NCBI RefSeq assembly: GCF_022549495.1
Contig: NZ_JAKZGD010000003.1
Coordinates: 310,001-374,000 of the forward strand
Direction of reading: 5' to 3'
Origin: Acinetobacter sp. ANC 4805
GTDB lineage: Bacteria; Pseudomonadota; Gammaproteobacteria; Pseudomonadales; Moraxellaceae
Length of the DNA: 64,000 nt
In this document: piece after piece, positions 18,677 to 27,556 of the stretch
Position numbering within the stretch: the first letter of the stretch is position 1
How the letters are laid out: the number at the start of each line of letters is the position of its first letter
The notes under the pieces: generated by a model
What the model saw: only the letters and a program-made list of their open reading frames with translations
What the model was told of the DNA's origin: nothing
Database searches by the model: none
Position numbers and translations under genes: made by a program

Positions 18677-19030
18677 ATATCCTCTCCTATAACAGACGAG
18701 CAAAAGCAGTCGCTAGGAAAATGTGAAAAAATAGACTTAAATAATTGAAAATAAATAGAATGGTGAGCTTTATCCACATCTGATCTAAAAACTATCTAAG
18801 CAGGATCCATGATCGAATTTTATTTTGTATATAAGTAGATACAATTTCTTCTTGTTTTTTTATAACAGATGAATGGGAATGAAATGATCTGTTATATGTT
18901 TTTAGCCAAACTCTGTAGCTATTCAGCTGTCTATACCTCATCCAAAATAACAGCATCAAGCAAGTGTTCTGAATCAAAACACTTGTAAATAGTTTTGAAC
19001 AGCATGATTTTGACTGGATGGCATATGACA
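18677..19030. promoter_or_regulatory. divergent intergenic region upstream of cioA, with inverted repeat
   Basis: 354 bases without a convincing gene; an 80-codon open frame on the minus strand here has no ribosome site or family resemblance. It should hold the promoters for cioA (leftward) and the 19031 gene (rightward). At 18961-18985 CAAGTGTT and AACACTTG form a perfect 8-bp inverted repeat around a 9-base spacer, 45 bases before the 19031 start, a reasonable operator candidate. I could not place -35/-10 boxes with confidence. Confidence 0.4.
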
Positions 19031-19849
19031 ATGTTTGTAACCAAAGAACTTAATGCGATGACGCATCTGTTTCAAGACAGAGAGCCATCGCAATCGGTAC
19101 AGGAACAACTACGTCTTGAATATGTCAATCTGGAAGCGACTTTATTAAGAGGCAAGGTTTTAAGAGATTTTTCCAAAGATCGTGTTGCTTATATTGCACA
19201 GTCTCCGATTGGCGAAAATGATAATAATCTAGGGTATTTATTTGCGCCATTTATTATTGCCAATTTAAATCAGTCGGTGATTTATACAACGCCTGTCGTG
19301 CCGTCGGTATTGTCGATTTTGAATCCCTATTTTCAGGCAGAAAAAAGTGTCAATTTCAAAATTGAACAGGTACTGCATAGTCTAAAGCTTTATGTTGATC
19401 TCGTAGATTATCCGAAAAGTGAGGAAGATTTTCTTTTTCGGAGTCTTGTTAAAGCACTCTGTCGTACAGATGTTACCCATCTCTTTTTAATTACGCATTT
19501 GTTGATAAATGCAGAACAATTGCAAATTCTGCAAGATTATTTTGAAATTAAAATTGATGTGATTCATGCCGATACAGCACCGCAAATGGTTCATGATGAA
19601 TTGCTGAATACTAGAAAATTGTTATTTAAAAACAAAGATGAATTACATAAAACGATCTGTACTTTGTTTTCGAATCTCAATGCCAAACTTATTGCACAAA
19701 TTGGTCAATTTAGCCAAGTGCAAGCGGCGCATCTAATTGAAGATATGTTTTATTCAGAACATATTTTTGAGAAGTTATCGGTCTATGCCGAATACATGCA
19801 AACTCGCCTTCAAAATGGCGCGAGCTATAAGGTTTTGTCCACCATATAG
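19031..19849 (+). CDS. protein of unknown function
   Basis: 272 residues from the chosen start. I do not recognise a family. It has no signal peptide or membrane helix, is mixed alpha/beta by eye, and its C-terminal third looks helical (NTRKLLFKNKDELHKTICTLF..., IEDMFYSEHIFEKLSVYAEYM). The segments YLFAPFIIANLNQSVIYTTP and HLFLITHLLINAEQLQILQDYF may be core strands and helices. In-frame starts also exist at 19004 and 19025; GGATGG lies about nine bases before 19031, which I prefer. It is followed after 45 bases by a small membrane protein and then the YdeP-type oxidoreductase, so a shared task is possible. Confidence 0.7.
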   Translation: MFVTKELNAMTHLFQDREPSQSVQEQLRLEYVNLEATLLRGKVLRDFSKDRVAYIAQSPIGENDNNLGYLFAPFIIANLNQSVIYTTPVVPSVLSILNPYFQAEKSVNFKIEQVLHSLKLYVDLVDYPKSEEDFLFRSLVKALCRTDVTHLFLITHLLINAEQLQILQDYFEIKIDVIHADTAPQMVHDELLNTRKLLFKNKDELHKTICTLFSNLNAKLIAQIGQFSQVQAAHLIEDMFYSEHIFEKLSVYAEYMQTRLQNGASYKVLSTI

Positions 19850-19894
19850 AGATGAATGTATTGAGTTTTCATATTTAAAATAGGAGGAGACAGC

Positions 19895-20068
19895 ATGTCT
19901 CAACAGCACTCAAAATTTCCGTATCTTGCCGTTGGAATTAGTATTTTATTAGGCTGCTTATTTTTAGGTTTCTTCTTCCTTGCCGTATCTCATCAGCCTG
20001 ATTATATGCCATCACAACAGAAGCAAAATACCTCACAAGTTCAGCCAGCCACAACGACTCATAAATAA
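19895..20068 (+). CDS. 57-residue single-helix membrane protein
   Basis: A short ORF with a very strong ribosome site (AGGAGGAGACAGC, six to eight bases before the ATG). The protein starts MSQQHSKFPYLAVGISILLG and has one membrane helix at about residues 10-31 (LAVGISILLGCLFLGFFFLAV), then a polar Q/T/S-rich tail ending PATTTHK. The family is unknown to me. It sits 45 bases after the unknown 19031 gene and ahead of a hairpin at 20106. It could anchor or assist a neighbouring enzyme in the membrane, but that is only suggested by context. Confidence 0.7.
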   Translation: MSQQHSKFPYLAVGISILLGCLFLGFFFLAVSHQPDYMPSQQKQNTSQVQPATTTHK

Positions 20069-20105
20069 TAAGTGGTTTTTAAAACAACATGGCACAGCTA
20101 TCTCT

Positions 20106-20140
20106 TACTGGTGATCAGAGCATCCTACCAGTATGTTTTT
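20106..20140 (+). terminator. probable intrinsic terminator after the 57-residue ORF
   Basis: TACTGGT and ACCAGTA form a 7-bp stem around a 14-base loop, followed by TGTTTTTT. It separates the small ORF from the YdeP-type gene 108 bases further on. The stem is short, so termination may be partial. Confidence 0.5.
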
Positions 20141-20247
20141 TAACGCTTAGATTAGAATTAGACAAATCAAAAATAGAAAAGAAAAAGAATTCATGTTAAT
20201 CCTATCTGAGCTTGAAACCAAAATAGCGCAATGATGTAGGCAATTAA

Positions 20248-22656
20248 ATGGACAATTCAGAACAAAGTAAGTTTAAACAAGAAAATACAGGTTATGCCAG
20301 AATCGAAGCTTATACCCAACCCGCAGGAGGATGGGGAGCATTACTGAGTGTTGCACGGAATCTCAAGCGCCAAGACATCTTAAAAAAAGGCTCAATTACT
20401 TTACTCAATATTAATCAACCGACAGGTTTTGACTGTCCAGGCTGTGCATGGCCTGAGAAAAAAGATACACATGCCTTTAACTTTTGTGAAAACGGTGCCA
20501 AAGCGGTGGCATTTGAAGCAACCAGTAAAACTGTAACACCTGAATTTTTTGCACAACATACGGTGAGCTGGTTGTCGGAACAGAGCGATTTTTATCTAGA
20601 AGATTTAGGGCGTTTAACTGACCCGATGCGTTATGACCCTGTGTCAGATAAATATGTACCGATTTCTTGGGATGAAGCTTTTCAGTTGATTGCTAAACAT
20701 TTACAAGCACTCGATCATCCAGATCAAGCGGCATTTTATACCTCAGGTCGTGCCAGTAATGAGGCTGCATTTCTCTACCAACTTTTTGTACGAAGTTTTG
20801 GAACCAACAATTTCCCAGATTGTTCCAATATGTGCCATGAAACCACGAGTGTTGGCTTGAAAGAAGCAATTGGTTTGGGCAAAGGAACCGTTATTTTAGA
20901 GGATTTTGATCAAGCGGATGCCATCTTCAGCTTTGGGCATAATCCAGGTACCAATCATCCACGTATGTTGGCGACGCTCAGAGAAGTCTCTAGACGAGGG
21001 GGAAATATTGTTGCGATAAATCCAATTAAAGAACGTGGCTTAGAGCGTTTCCAAGATCCACAAGCCGCATTGGAAATGATGACCAATAGTAGTACGCCAA
21101 TTAGTCGTTATTATTTCCAGCCTAAAATTGGTGGGGATTATGCGTTACTTTTTGGGGTACTAAAGCATTTATCAGAATGGGATAAAAAGGCACTTGCGAA
21201 AGGGAAACCAAGCGTTTTTGATCGTAGCTTCATTGAAATGAATACGATTGGTTTCGAGGAAATGCTATCTGAAATTGATCGAACAGATTGGGCGGAAATT
21301 CATCAATATACGGGGCTGTCAGCAGAACATTTAGAATCAATTGCACAAATGTTCCTTGATGCCAAAAAGGCAATTTTCTGTTGGGGCATGGGCATTACCC
21401 AACATCGTCATGGGACTGCCAATATTCATATGTTGGCTAACTTGATGTTATCACGTGGGCATATTGGTCGTCCGGGTGCAGGTCTATGTCCAGTACGTGG
21501 TCATAGTAATGTACAAGGCGACCGAACTATGGGTATTAACGAACACCCAAGTGATAAACTACTGGATAGTATTGATCGGGTATTTGGGATTAAATCGCCA
21601 CGTAAACATGGATTTGGTGTGGTCGATACCATTAAAGCCATGTATGAACGAGAGGTAAAAGTTTTTATTGGTCTAGGAGGAAATTTTGCAGTCGCAACGC
21701 CTGATACCCCATATACCCAAGAAGGGTTACGCCGTTGTGATTTGACGGTACATATTACCACGAAATTGAATCGTAGCCATTTGGTCTGTGGTCAAGATGC
21801 TTTGATGCTACCTTGTTTGGGGCGTACTGAAGTTGATATGCAGATGCATGGTGCGCAAGCGATTTCAGTTGAAGATTCGATGAGTAATGTTCATCTTTCA
21901 GCAGGGCGTAATCCACCAATTTCAGACAATATTTTGTCCGAACCCGATATTGTGGCGCGTATGGCAGAAGCTGCTTTGCCAGAGAGCCAAGTGAAATGGC
22001 GTTGGTATATCGAAAACTATGATCGTATCCGTGACTCAATTGCTGATGTTTTTGATGAATTTCATGACTTTAATCAACGTGTTTATCAATCAGGTGGTTT
22101 CCATTTAGAGCATCCAGCCAATCAACATGTGTGGAATACGCCAAGTGGCAAAGCTCAGTTTTTGATTACACCGTTGGCAGAGGTCTACCAAGATAAAGAA
22201 AATCAATACGCAGCAGCATATACTGAGCAGCAGGTATATACCTTGATGACTACACGCTCGCATGACCAATACAACACCACTTTATATGGTTTGGATGATC
22301 GCTACCGTGGTGTATTCGGGCAACGCCGTGTCCTGTTTATGAACCAAGCAGATATTGATGACGCAGGGTTTGAAGCGGATCAATGGGTTGATATTGAAAG
22401 TGTGTTCTCGGATGGTGTTAAACGGATTGTACACAGTTTCCGTATCGTCCCTTATAACATTCCGAAAGGCAGTTTGGCAGCTTATTATCCTGAAACTAAT
22501 CCATTGGTTGCCTTAGGTAGTCATGACAAATATGCCAAAATCCCAGCATCAAAAAGTGTTCCTGTGATTCTGCATGCAGGGCAAGCACCTGAACACTTTA
22601 ATCTTGCGGTTGCAGTCGATCCTGAACATGCCAATCAACGGGTGAGTAGTACATAG
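20248..22656 (+). CDS. YdeP-type molybdopterin oxidoreductase (FdhF/YdeP family)
   Basis: 802 residues, a bis-MGD molybdoenzyme of the DMSO reductase superfamily, cytoplasmic because it has no Tat signal. The N-terminus has GFDCPGCAWPEKKDTHAFNFCENGAKAV, a cysteine cluster typical of this group, followed by the cofactor-binding region (AFYTSGRASNEAAFLYQLFVRSFGTNNFPDCSNMCHE). GLCPVRGHSNVQGDRTMG and the C-terminal domain (TTRSHDQYNTTLYGLDDRYRGVFGQRRV) are also characteristic. E. coli YdeP is linked to acid resistance; its reaction is not established. fdhD follows after 48 bases and probably matures its cofactor. Confidence 0.9.
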   Translation: MDNSEQSKFKQENTGYARIEAYTQPAGGWGALLSVARNLKRQDILKKGSITLLNINQPTGFDCPGCAWPEKKDTHAFNFCENGAKAVAFEATSKTVTPEFFAQHTVSWLSEQSDFYLEDLGRLTDPMRYDPVSDKYVPISWDEAFQLIAKHLQALDHPDQAAFYTSGRASNEAAFLYQLFVRSFGTNNFPDCSNMCHETTSVGLKEAIGLGKGTVILEDFDQADAIFSFGHNPGTNHPRMLATLREVSRRGGNIVAINPIKERGLERFQDPQAALEMMTNSSTPISRYYFQPKIGGDYALLFGVLKHLSEWDKKALAKGKPSVFDRSFIEMNTIGFEEMLSEIDRTDWAEIHQYTGLSAEHLESIAQMFLDAKKAIFCWGMGITQHRHGTANIHMLANLMLSRGHIGRPGAGLCPVRGHSNVQGDRTMGINEHPSDKLLDSIDRVFGIKSPRKHGFGVVDTIKAMYEREVKVFIGLGGNFAVATPDTPYTQEGLRRCDLTVHITTKLNRSHLVCGQDALMLPCLGRTEVDMQMHGAQAISVEDSMSNVHLSAGRNPPISDNILSEPDIVARMAEAALPESQVKWRWYIENYDRIRDSIADVFDEFHDFNQRVYQSGGFHLEHPANQHVWNTPSGKAQFLITPLAEVYQDKENQYAAAYTEQQVYTLMTTRSHDQYNTTLYGLDDRYRGVFGQRRVLFMNQADIDDAGFEADQWVDIESVFSDGVKRIVHSFRIVPYNIPKGSLAAYYPETNPLVALGSHDKYAKIPASKSVPVILHAGQAPEHFNLAVAVDPEHANQRVSST

Positions 22657-22703
22657 CCTTTCGAAATTCAATGTTCGATTAGGCAATGCGAACGAGGTAA
22701 AGT

Positions 22704-23492
22704 GTGGATACAAAAATTCGAGGCTATGAAACGGTGCAAGTGCATCGTTTTCATCGGGATATTTCAGAAAATGAGATGGACTATATTGTTCAGGAATATC
22801 CTGTTGCATTGATCTATAACGGGATTTCACATGCAGTTATGATGGTAACGCCTTCAGACCTCGAAGTATTTGCCAAAGGCTTTAGTCTGTCTGAAGGGAT
22901 TCTACATAGTTTAAATGAATTATATTCGCTAGAAATTAGTCAGACTGAACTCGGTATTCAAGTGGATATGACGGTCTCATCTCGTGCATTTATGGCATTA
23001 AAAGAGCATCGGCGAATAATGGTTGGGCGAACAGGCTGTGGTTTATGTGGTGTGGAAAGCCTAAAACAACTCTATGTGAATTTACCTATCGTCAATACAA
23101 GCGTCTCTTCGATCTGGCTAAATCAAATTCCGAGTGCGATTGCTCAACTCAAAGTCAGACAAAAAATCAGTGAGTTAACAGGTGGTGCGCATGCTGCGGC
23201 GTGGGTGGTGAAAGGGCAAATCGTGGCTTTGTTTGAAGATGTTGGACGTCATAATGCCTTGGATAAATTATTGGGCTATTTGGCTGAACAAAAATTGAAT
23301 GTTGCTGATGGTTTTGTGGTGATGACCAGTCGAGCAAGTTATGAACTGATTCGTAAATGTGCGCAATACAATATTGGTCTACTAGCAACGATCTCTGCGC
23401 CGACCAGTATGGCGATTGAAATGGCAAAGCAATTAAATTTAACCTTAGCCAGTTTTTGTCGTGGTGATAGCTTTGTTTTATATACAGAATAA
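22704..23492 (+). CDS. fdhD: formate dehydrogenase accessory sulfurtransferase
   Basis: 262 residues. FdhD passes sulfur from a cysteine desulfurase to the Mo-bis-MGD cofactor of formate-dehydrogenase-type enzymes. The active cysteine loop is VGRTGCGLCGVESL near residue 112, and ELTGGAHAAAW and FEDVGRHNALDKLLG are family hallmarks. The start is GTG at 22704 with GAGGT about ten bases upstream; the sequence MDTKIRGYETVQVHRF fits. Its neighbour is the YdeP-type enzyme, its likely client. Confidence 0.93.
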   Translation: MDTKIRGYETVQVHRFHRDISENEMDYIVQEYPVALIYNGISHAVMMVTPSDLEVFAKGFSLSEGILHSLNELYSLEISQTELGIQVDMTVSSRAFMALKEHRRIMVGRTGCGLCGVESLKQLYVNLPIVNTSVSSIWLNQIPSAIAQLKVRQKISELTGGAHAAAWVVKGQIVALFEDVGRHNALDKLLGYLAEQKLNVADGFVVMTSRASYELIRKCAQYNIGLLATISAPTSMAIEMAKQLNLTLASFCRGDSFVLYTE

Positions 23493-23726
23493 TCGTAAAA
23501 ATTTATGATTTGGTTATTTGCACGTTATTACCAAAACATGTTCGAAAATATATTCCTCAGCAAAGAAAATGAAAAGATAGATCAATAACTTGATTTTAGT
23601 ATCGTGGTTTTAGGTCATTTATGCTTTGTACATTTGTACTAATCTCTAGTTCTCTCGAAAATTTGACTGAGTAAATCTAAGCAACCGTAGATAAAGACTT
23701 CATTTGCAGTTGCTAGAATATTGAGC

Positions 23727-24122
23727 TTATTGTGCAACCAAGTACTGCTGTAACTGTACGCGGAATTGATCTGGTATCGAGCTTGATTTTTGTGTGCTGA
23801 AATCAAAATATACTTGAATAGCTTTGCCACGAGCAACACAGTGGTCATTTTGCCAAGCTTCATGTGCAACAACAAATGATGAATTTCCAATGCGTTCAAT
23901 CCATGTCTTGATTTCAATCGTTGCGCCGTAATAGATTTGGGCAACAAAGTCGACTTCAACGCGAGCGAGAATTAAAGGAAGATTTTTAATTTCCATATTT
24001 GGATTAAAGATACGAAAAATAGGCTCACGTGCAGTCTCAAACCAGCCTGTGATTACAGTATTGTTGATATGCCCAAAGGCATCAGTTTCATAAAATCTTG
24101 GAGTAATCGAGAGTGTGAACAT
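23727..24122 (-). CDS. acyl-CoA thioesterase, hot-dog fold (4HBT/YbgC type)
   Basis: 131 residues, normal for a single hot-dog domain. RFYETDAFGHINNTVITGWFETARE near residue 9 is the family signature, with the aspartate as likely catalytic residue. VDFVAQIYYGATIEIKTWIERIGNSSFVV is the second conserved block. It hydrolyses an acyl-CoA or aryl-CoA ester; the specific substrate cannot be told. It stands alone on the minus strand. Confidence 0.88.
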   Translation of the reverse strand: MFTLSITPRFYETDAFGHINNTVITGWFETAREPIFRIFNPNMEIKNLPLILARVEVDFVAQIYYGATIEIKTWIERIGNSSFVVAHEAWQNDHCVARGKAIQVYFDFSTQKSSSIPDQFRVQLQQYLVAQ

Positions 24123-24877
24123 AGATAGATCAACTGTTATTTTCTCATTGAAAGTTTAATACTATAAATGTTGGTGCTTAAATAAGTTAGCCCTAATCTG
24201 AGACTTAGGCGACTAATCTATAGACTTTACTTTTTAAGTTTCAATACTTAAAAATTGGATACCGATTTCTAGTTAAAGTTATCTTAGATAGTATTGTGGA
24301 TAATAGGGAGCCTTTAGATTTTTAAAATATTTCTGCTCAACGTCTTGAACTTGCCATCACTCCAAGTATATTGCGATCGTCGTCGTATAGAGCAGGTCTT
24401 GATTGATAATGTAATCCGCTACGCAAATGTAGGGACGTTATATTCCATTAAACTTGATTGAACAGTCTTGGGTTTAGCTGTTGTGCAGGTAATTGTTATT
24501 GAACATAAAGGATTGATTAAATATGACAATTTAGAAAATAGTAGTGTATTTAGTCTTGTATTCCCGATGAAAATTGAAATTATGATAAGTATTTTTCCAT
24601 AATGCATTGATATTAATATAAATTATGTTCTAAAAAATGCTTTAAAATTTATAAGAAAAAGATGTAATTTTTTCAATTACGATGTGTTTATTTGTGTGAG
24701 GCAATAATTGTCAATGAGTTTTTTTACCAATTGGTAAAGCTGAGAAAAAAAATCACATTTATGTGGATTTGTGTGTTCAAGTCGATATTTTTGTAGTATT
24801 CTTTTTGAAAATTGTCAATAAATTCGTAGAATTTGTCAATAAAAATTATCTTTCCATTTTTTTGGGGGTTGTAAAAC
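24123..24877. promoter_or_regulatory. AT-rich intergenic region and presumed promoter of the surface-protein locus
   Basis: 755 bases. The middle holds the kinase remnant described separately. The last 180 bases hold signals for the downstream genes: a perfect 16-bp palindrome TTTACCAATTGGTAAA at 24723-24738, and three direct copies of TTGTCAAT at 24708, 24812 and 24833. The last two are 21 bases apart, two helical turns. GGGGG lies shortly before the ATG at 24878. I could not assign a clear -10 box. Confidence 0.45.
24318..24602 (+). pseudogene. decayed C-terminus of a sensor histidine kinase
   Basis: In one + frame this stretch reads LNLPSLQVYCDRRRIEQVLI then DNVIRYANVGTLYSIKLD, a TGA at 24459-24461, and TVLGLAVVQVIVIEHKGLIK then YDNLENSSVFSLVFP. 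The first part matches the N-box of the HATPase domain (D-x-x-R-I-x-Q-V-L-x-N-x-x-x-N-A-x-R-Y); the second matches the G2-box and final strand (G-L-G-L-a-I-V-x-x-I-x-x-x-H-x-G-x-I...F-x-x-x-x-P). The F and G1 boxes between are missing and a stop interrupts the frame. Just upstream, another frame has DNREPLDF, like the linker before an N-box, which suggests a frameshift too. No start, no HisKA domain and no response regulator are nearby. Confidence 0.55.
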
Positions 24878-27538
24878 ATGATAAGCCGATTCAAGAAAAG
24901 TGCTGTCTCAAAAACTTCATTTATCGCTTTATTTGGCTTATTTATTGGGTTTCATAGTTCTATTGTATTTGCTCAACCTAAAGCTGGTAGTAGTATTACG
25001 AATATTGCAAGTGGTGATTTTTATGATGAGCAAGGCAATCTTCAAGTCATTAACTCTAACGCAGTTATTTTAACAGTTCAGCCGATTTACTCTTTAAATT
25101 TTCAAAGCAACCAGCAAAATATTGGCACTATTGGTAGTAAAGTGAATTTCCCGCATGTTTTAACAAACACGGGGAATATCGTTGACGATTATAAATTAAG
25201 TCTTAGTCAGTTGACCAATGACCAGTTTAATTTAGAAAACATCGCTGTTTATATTGATCGGGATCAAAACGGCGAGCCGGATGATAATAATAATTTACTT
25301 AATGCAAGTGCGAGCTTTCGATTAGAAGCTGGTGAATTTGCTTCATTGGTTGTTGTTGGAAGTATCCCAACAAATGTTACAGCCAATGATATTGCAAATT
25401 TTACTTTAACTGCGACAAGTCAGCATGATAACGCTATTGTTATGACATTAAGTGATACTGCAAAAGTTGTTGATGATGCTGTTATTCAAGTTACAAAAGC
25501 ACAAAGTATAAGTACAGGGAAAACAGGTACAGAAATTACCTATACCTTTAATTATACAAATACAGGTACCGCAGCAGCACGATTGGTTTTACGAGATATT
25601 TTAGCGACAGATGTAAGCTATAAGTCTGGTAGTGGTAGTTGGGGGAATGGTTCTGGATCTTTAACAGATGCAGATGATGTAGAAGCAGGTGCAAATGCTG
25701 CGATCAAATATAAAGTAAACAGTGGTCAAGTCGATGTCGAATTGGCAAGTGTAGCGGCTCTAAGTAAAGGCACTGTAAGTTTCAAAGTTATTGTAAACCC
25801 AAATGCAGCTGAAAAAATTCCAAACACTGCGGACTATCAACAATATAATGCTTCAAATGCAGTTATTAAGAATACATTAACAAATACTGTAATTTTTAAT
25901 GTAGAACAAACTTTAGGTGTTGTACTTAACTATAGTTCTAGTAGTGCAAATGATGATGGTGAACCAAATGGCGGGTTGAATAATTTACAGACCCAAAATA
26001 ATACATTTGGTGGAATTGCTAAAGAAATTCAATTTGATAATTATGTTTGGAACACAGGACAAGCAACAGATACTTATAATTTAAGTTTCTTAAAAAGCAA
26101 CGTTCCAAGTTGTGCAGTTGTTCGTTTATATCATGCAGATGGTCGTACTTTACTCACAGATACAAATGGTGATGGTATTGTGGATACGGGTGGGTTGGCT
26201 TCTGGAAATTCAAAAAGAATTAAGCTAGGTATTTATTTTCCATCTAATTGTACATCAACAAGTACTATGGATTTCGATATTACAGCTACCTCCGTTACAG
26301 ACATAACAATAAAAAATAGCACTCGAGATAGATTGGTGAATACGGTTGCTGTGGGTGAAAGTGATTTGTATAACAGTAACAATTCAGGTGTGGGTGTTGG
26401 AAATGTTGCTGGGTCTGGTGGGCAAGCATTGCTGATTAAAAATGGTGTAAAAGGAACTAATGTTGTTTTTCCTTTAGTAATTAGAAATAACAGTACCGTA
26501 TCTAATAATTATAATTTGTATGCCTCTAGTGCCAATATTGATGTGAATAGTATCAGTACAACATTACCAACCGATTGGGTGGTTAAGTTTTATAATGGTG
26601 ATGCGACTTGCCAATCTTTACAAAGTGAAATTACCAGTACGGGAAATCTAGCTGCAGGTGCAACTAAAGCGTATTGCGCTGTAGTGACAGTCCCAGCGAA
26701 TACAAGTGTGACAAGTTTACCAATTTGGTTTGCGATGAAATCACCGATGAATGCGCAAGGTGATAGTATTAAAGATCAAGTAGATATCGCTATTCGCCAA
26801 TTAACTTTAGCCAATGATCAACAAGGGCGAATCAATGTTGGTGGTACGGTTGTTTATCTACATACTTTAAAAAATATGGGAACATTCATCGAGGGGGACA
26901 CAACTGGAAAAGTGAGTCTAAGTGTTGTACCACAAAATATAAATGATGGATTTATTTATACCTTATATTACGATGCGAATAATAATGGTGTATTAGATAC
27001 GACTGATCCTATTGCGAATGATTTATTTGTGACAGGTGGTTTAAATCCACAAAGTTCAGTGCAACTACTTCTAAAAGTTCAATCACCATTAACGGCTACA
27101 AATGGTGTTTCGAGTGCTGCAAATATTGTGGTGTCAGCAACAAATACTATTCAGGGTTTAGCTTTAGCTGCAATTCAAAATACAGATTTAACAACCGTTG
27201 ATCCTACACAGCTGCGTTTAACCAAAGAGCAAGCTAAAGATGAAATGTGTGTGCTAATCAGTGTTACTACGGCAACTTATGCGAGTAACCCATTGACAAT
27301 TAAGCCAAATCAATGTGTAACTTATCGATTAACAATTAAAAATGATGGTTCAACGCCAGCAGCGAATGTTGTGATTAATGATGTTGTACCAGCTTACAGT
27401 ATTCTGAGAAATGCAGTGCCACCATCAGTAAGTAAAGGTTCTGTAACGGTTAGTGGCGATCAAATATCAGGAAATATTGGGGCACTTGCACCACAGGAGC
27501 AGGCTGCTTTGTATTTTTCTATTCAGGTAACACCTTAA
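24878..27538 (+). CDS. exported DUF11-type repeat protein, paralogue 1
   Basis: 886 residues. An N-terminal signal peptide (cut near VFA-Q, residue 32) precedes a chain that looks all-beta, built from Ig-like DUF11/conserved-repeat domains. The N-terminal module (AGSSITNIASGDFYDEQGN...) is shared with the genes at 27557, 34996 and 37809. D-x-N/D-x-N/D-G-x-x-D loops, likely Ca2+ sites, are near residues 126, 428 and 698. The last domain (KPNQCVTYRLTIKNDGSTPA...) ends directly on a strand, YFSIQVTP. No enzyme motif is seen. It opens a co-directional seven-gene set; the next gene starts 18 bases later. I infer a structural surface protein. Confidence 0.85.
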   Translation: MISRFKKSAVSKTSFIALFGLFIGFHSSIVFAQPKAGSSITNIASGDFYDEQGNLQVINSNAVILTVQPIYSLNFQSNQQNIGTIGSKVNFPHVLTNTGNIVDDYKLSLSQLTNDQFNLENIAVYIDRDQNGEPDDNNNLLNASASFRLEAGEFASLVVVGSIPTNVTANDIANFTLTATSQHDNAIVMTLSDTAKVVDDAVIQVTKAQSISTGKTGTEITYTFNYTNTGTAAARLVLRDILATDVSYKSGSGSWGNGSGSLTDADDVEAGANAAIKYKVNSGQVDVELASVAALSKGTVSFKVIVNPNAAEKIPNTADYQQYNASNAVIKNTLTNTVIFNVEQTLGVVLNYSSSSANDDGEPNGGLNNLQTQNNTFGGIAKEIQFDNYVWNTGQATDTYNLSFLKSNVPSCAVVRLYHADGRTLLTDTNGDGIVDTGGLASGNSKRIKLGIYFPSNCTSTSTMDFDITATSVTDITIKNSTRDRLVNTVAVGESDLYNSNNSGVGVGNVAGSGGQALLIKNGVKGTNVVFPLVIRNNSTVSNNYNLYASSANIDVNSISTTLPTDWVVKFYNGDATCQSLQSEITSTGNLAAGATKAYCAVVTVPANTSVTSLPIWFAMKSPMNAQGDSIKDQVDIAIRQLTLANDQQGRINVGGTVVYLHTLKNMGTFIEGDTTGKVSLSVVPQNINDGFIYTLYYDANNNGVLDTTDPIANDLFVTGGLNPQSSVQLLLKVQSPLTATNGVSSAANIVVSATNTIQGLALAAIQNTDLTTVDPTQLRLTKEQAKDEMCVLISVTTATYASNPLTIKPNQCVTYRLTIKNDGSTPAANVVINDVVPAYSILRNAVPPSVSKGSVTVSGDQISGNIGALAPQEQAALYFSIQVTP

Positions 27539-27556
27539 GTTGGGCGGATAGCAGAG

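Noticed and set aside
18792..19031. 80-codon ORF on the minus strand upstream of the 19031 gene
   Set aside because: No ribosome site, unremarkable composition and overlap with the 19031 start; the region reads as divergent promoter DNA.
24333..24407. LysR-like helix-turn-helix wording (SAQRLELAITPSILRSSSYR) in one + frame
   Set aside because: A different frame of the same bases gives a longer and more specific histidine-kinase match with correct motif spacing, so the LysR likeness is treated as coincidence.
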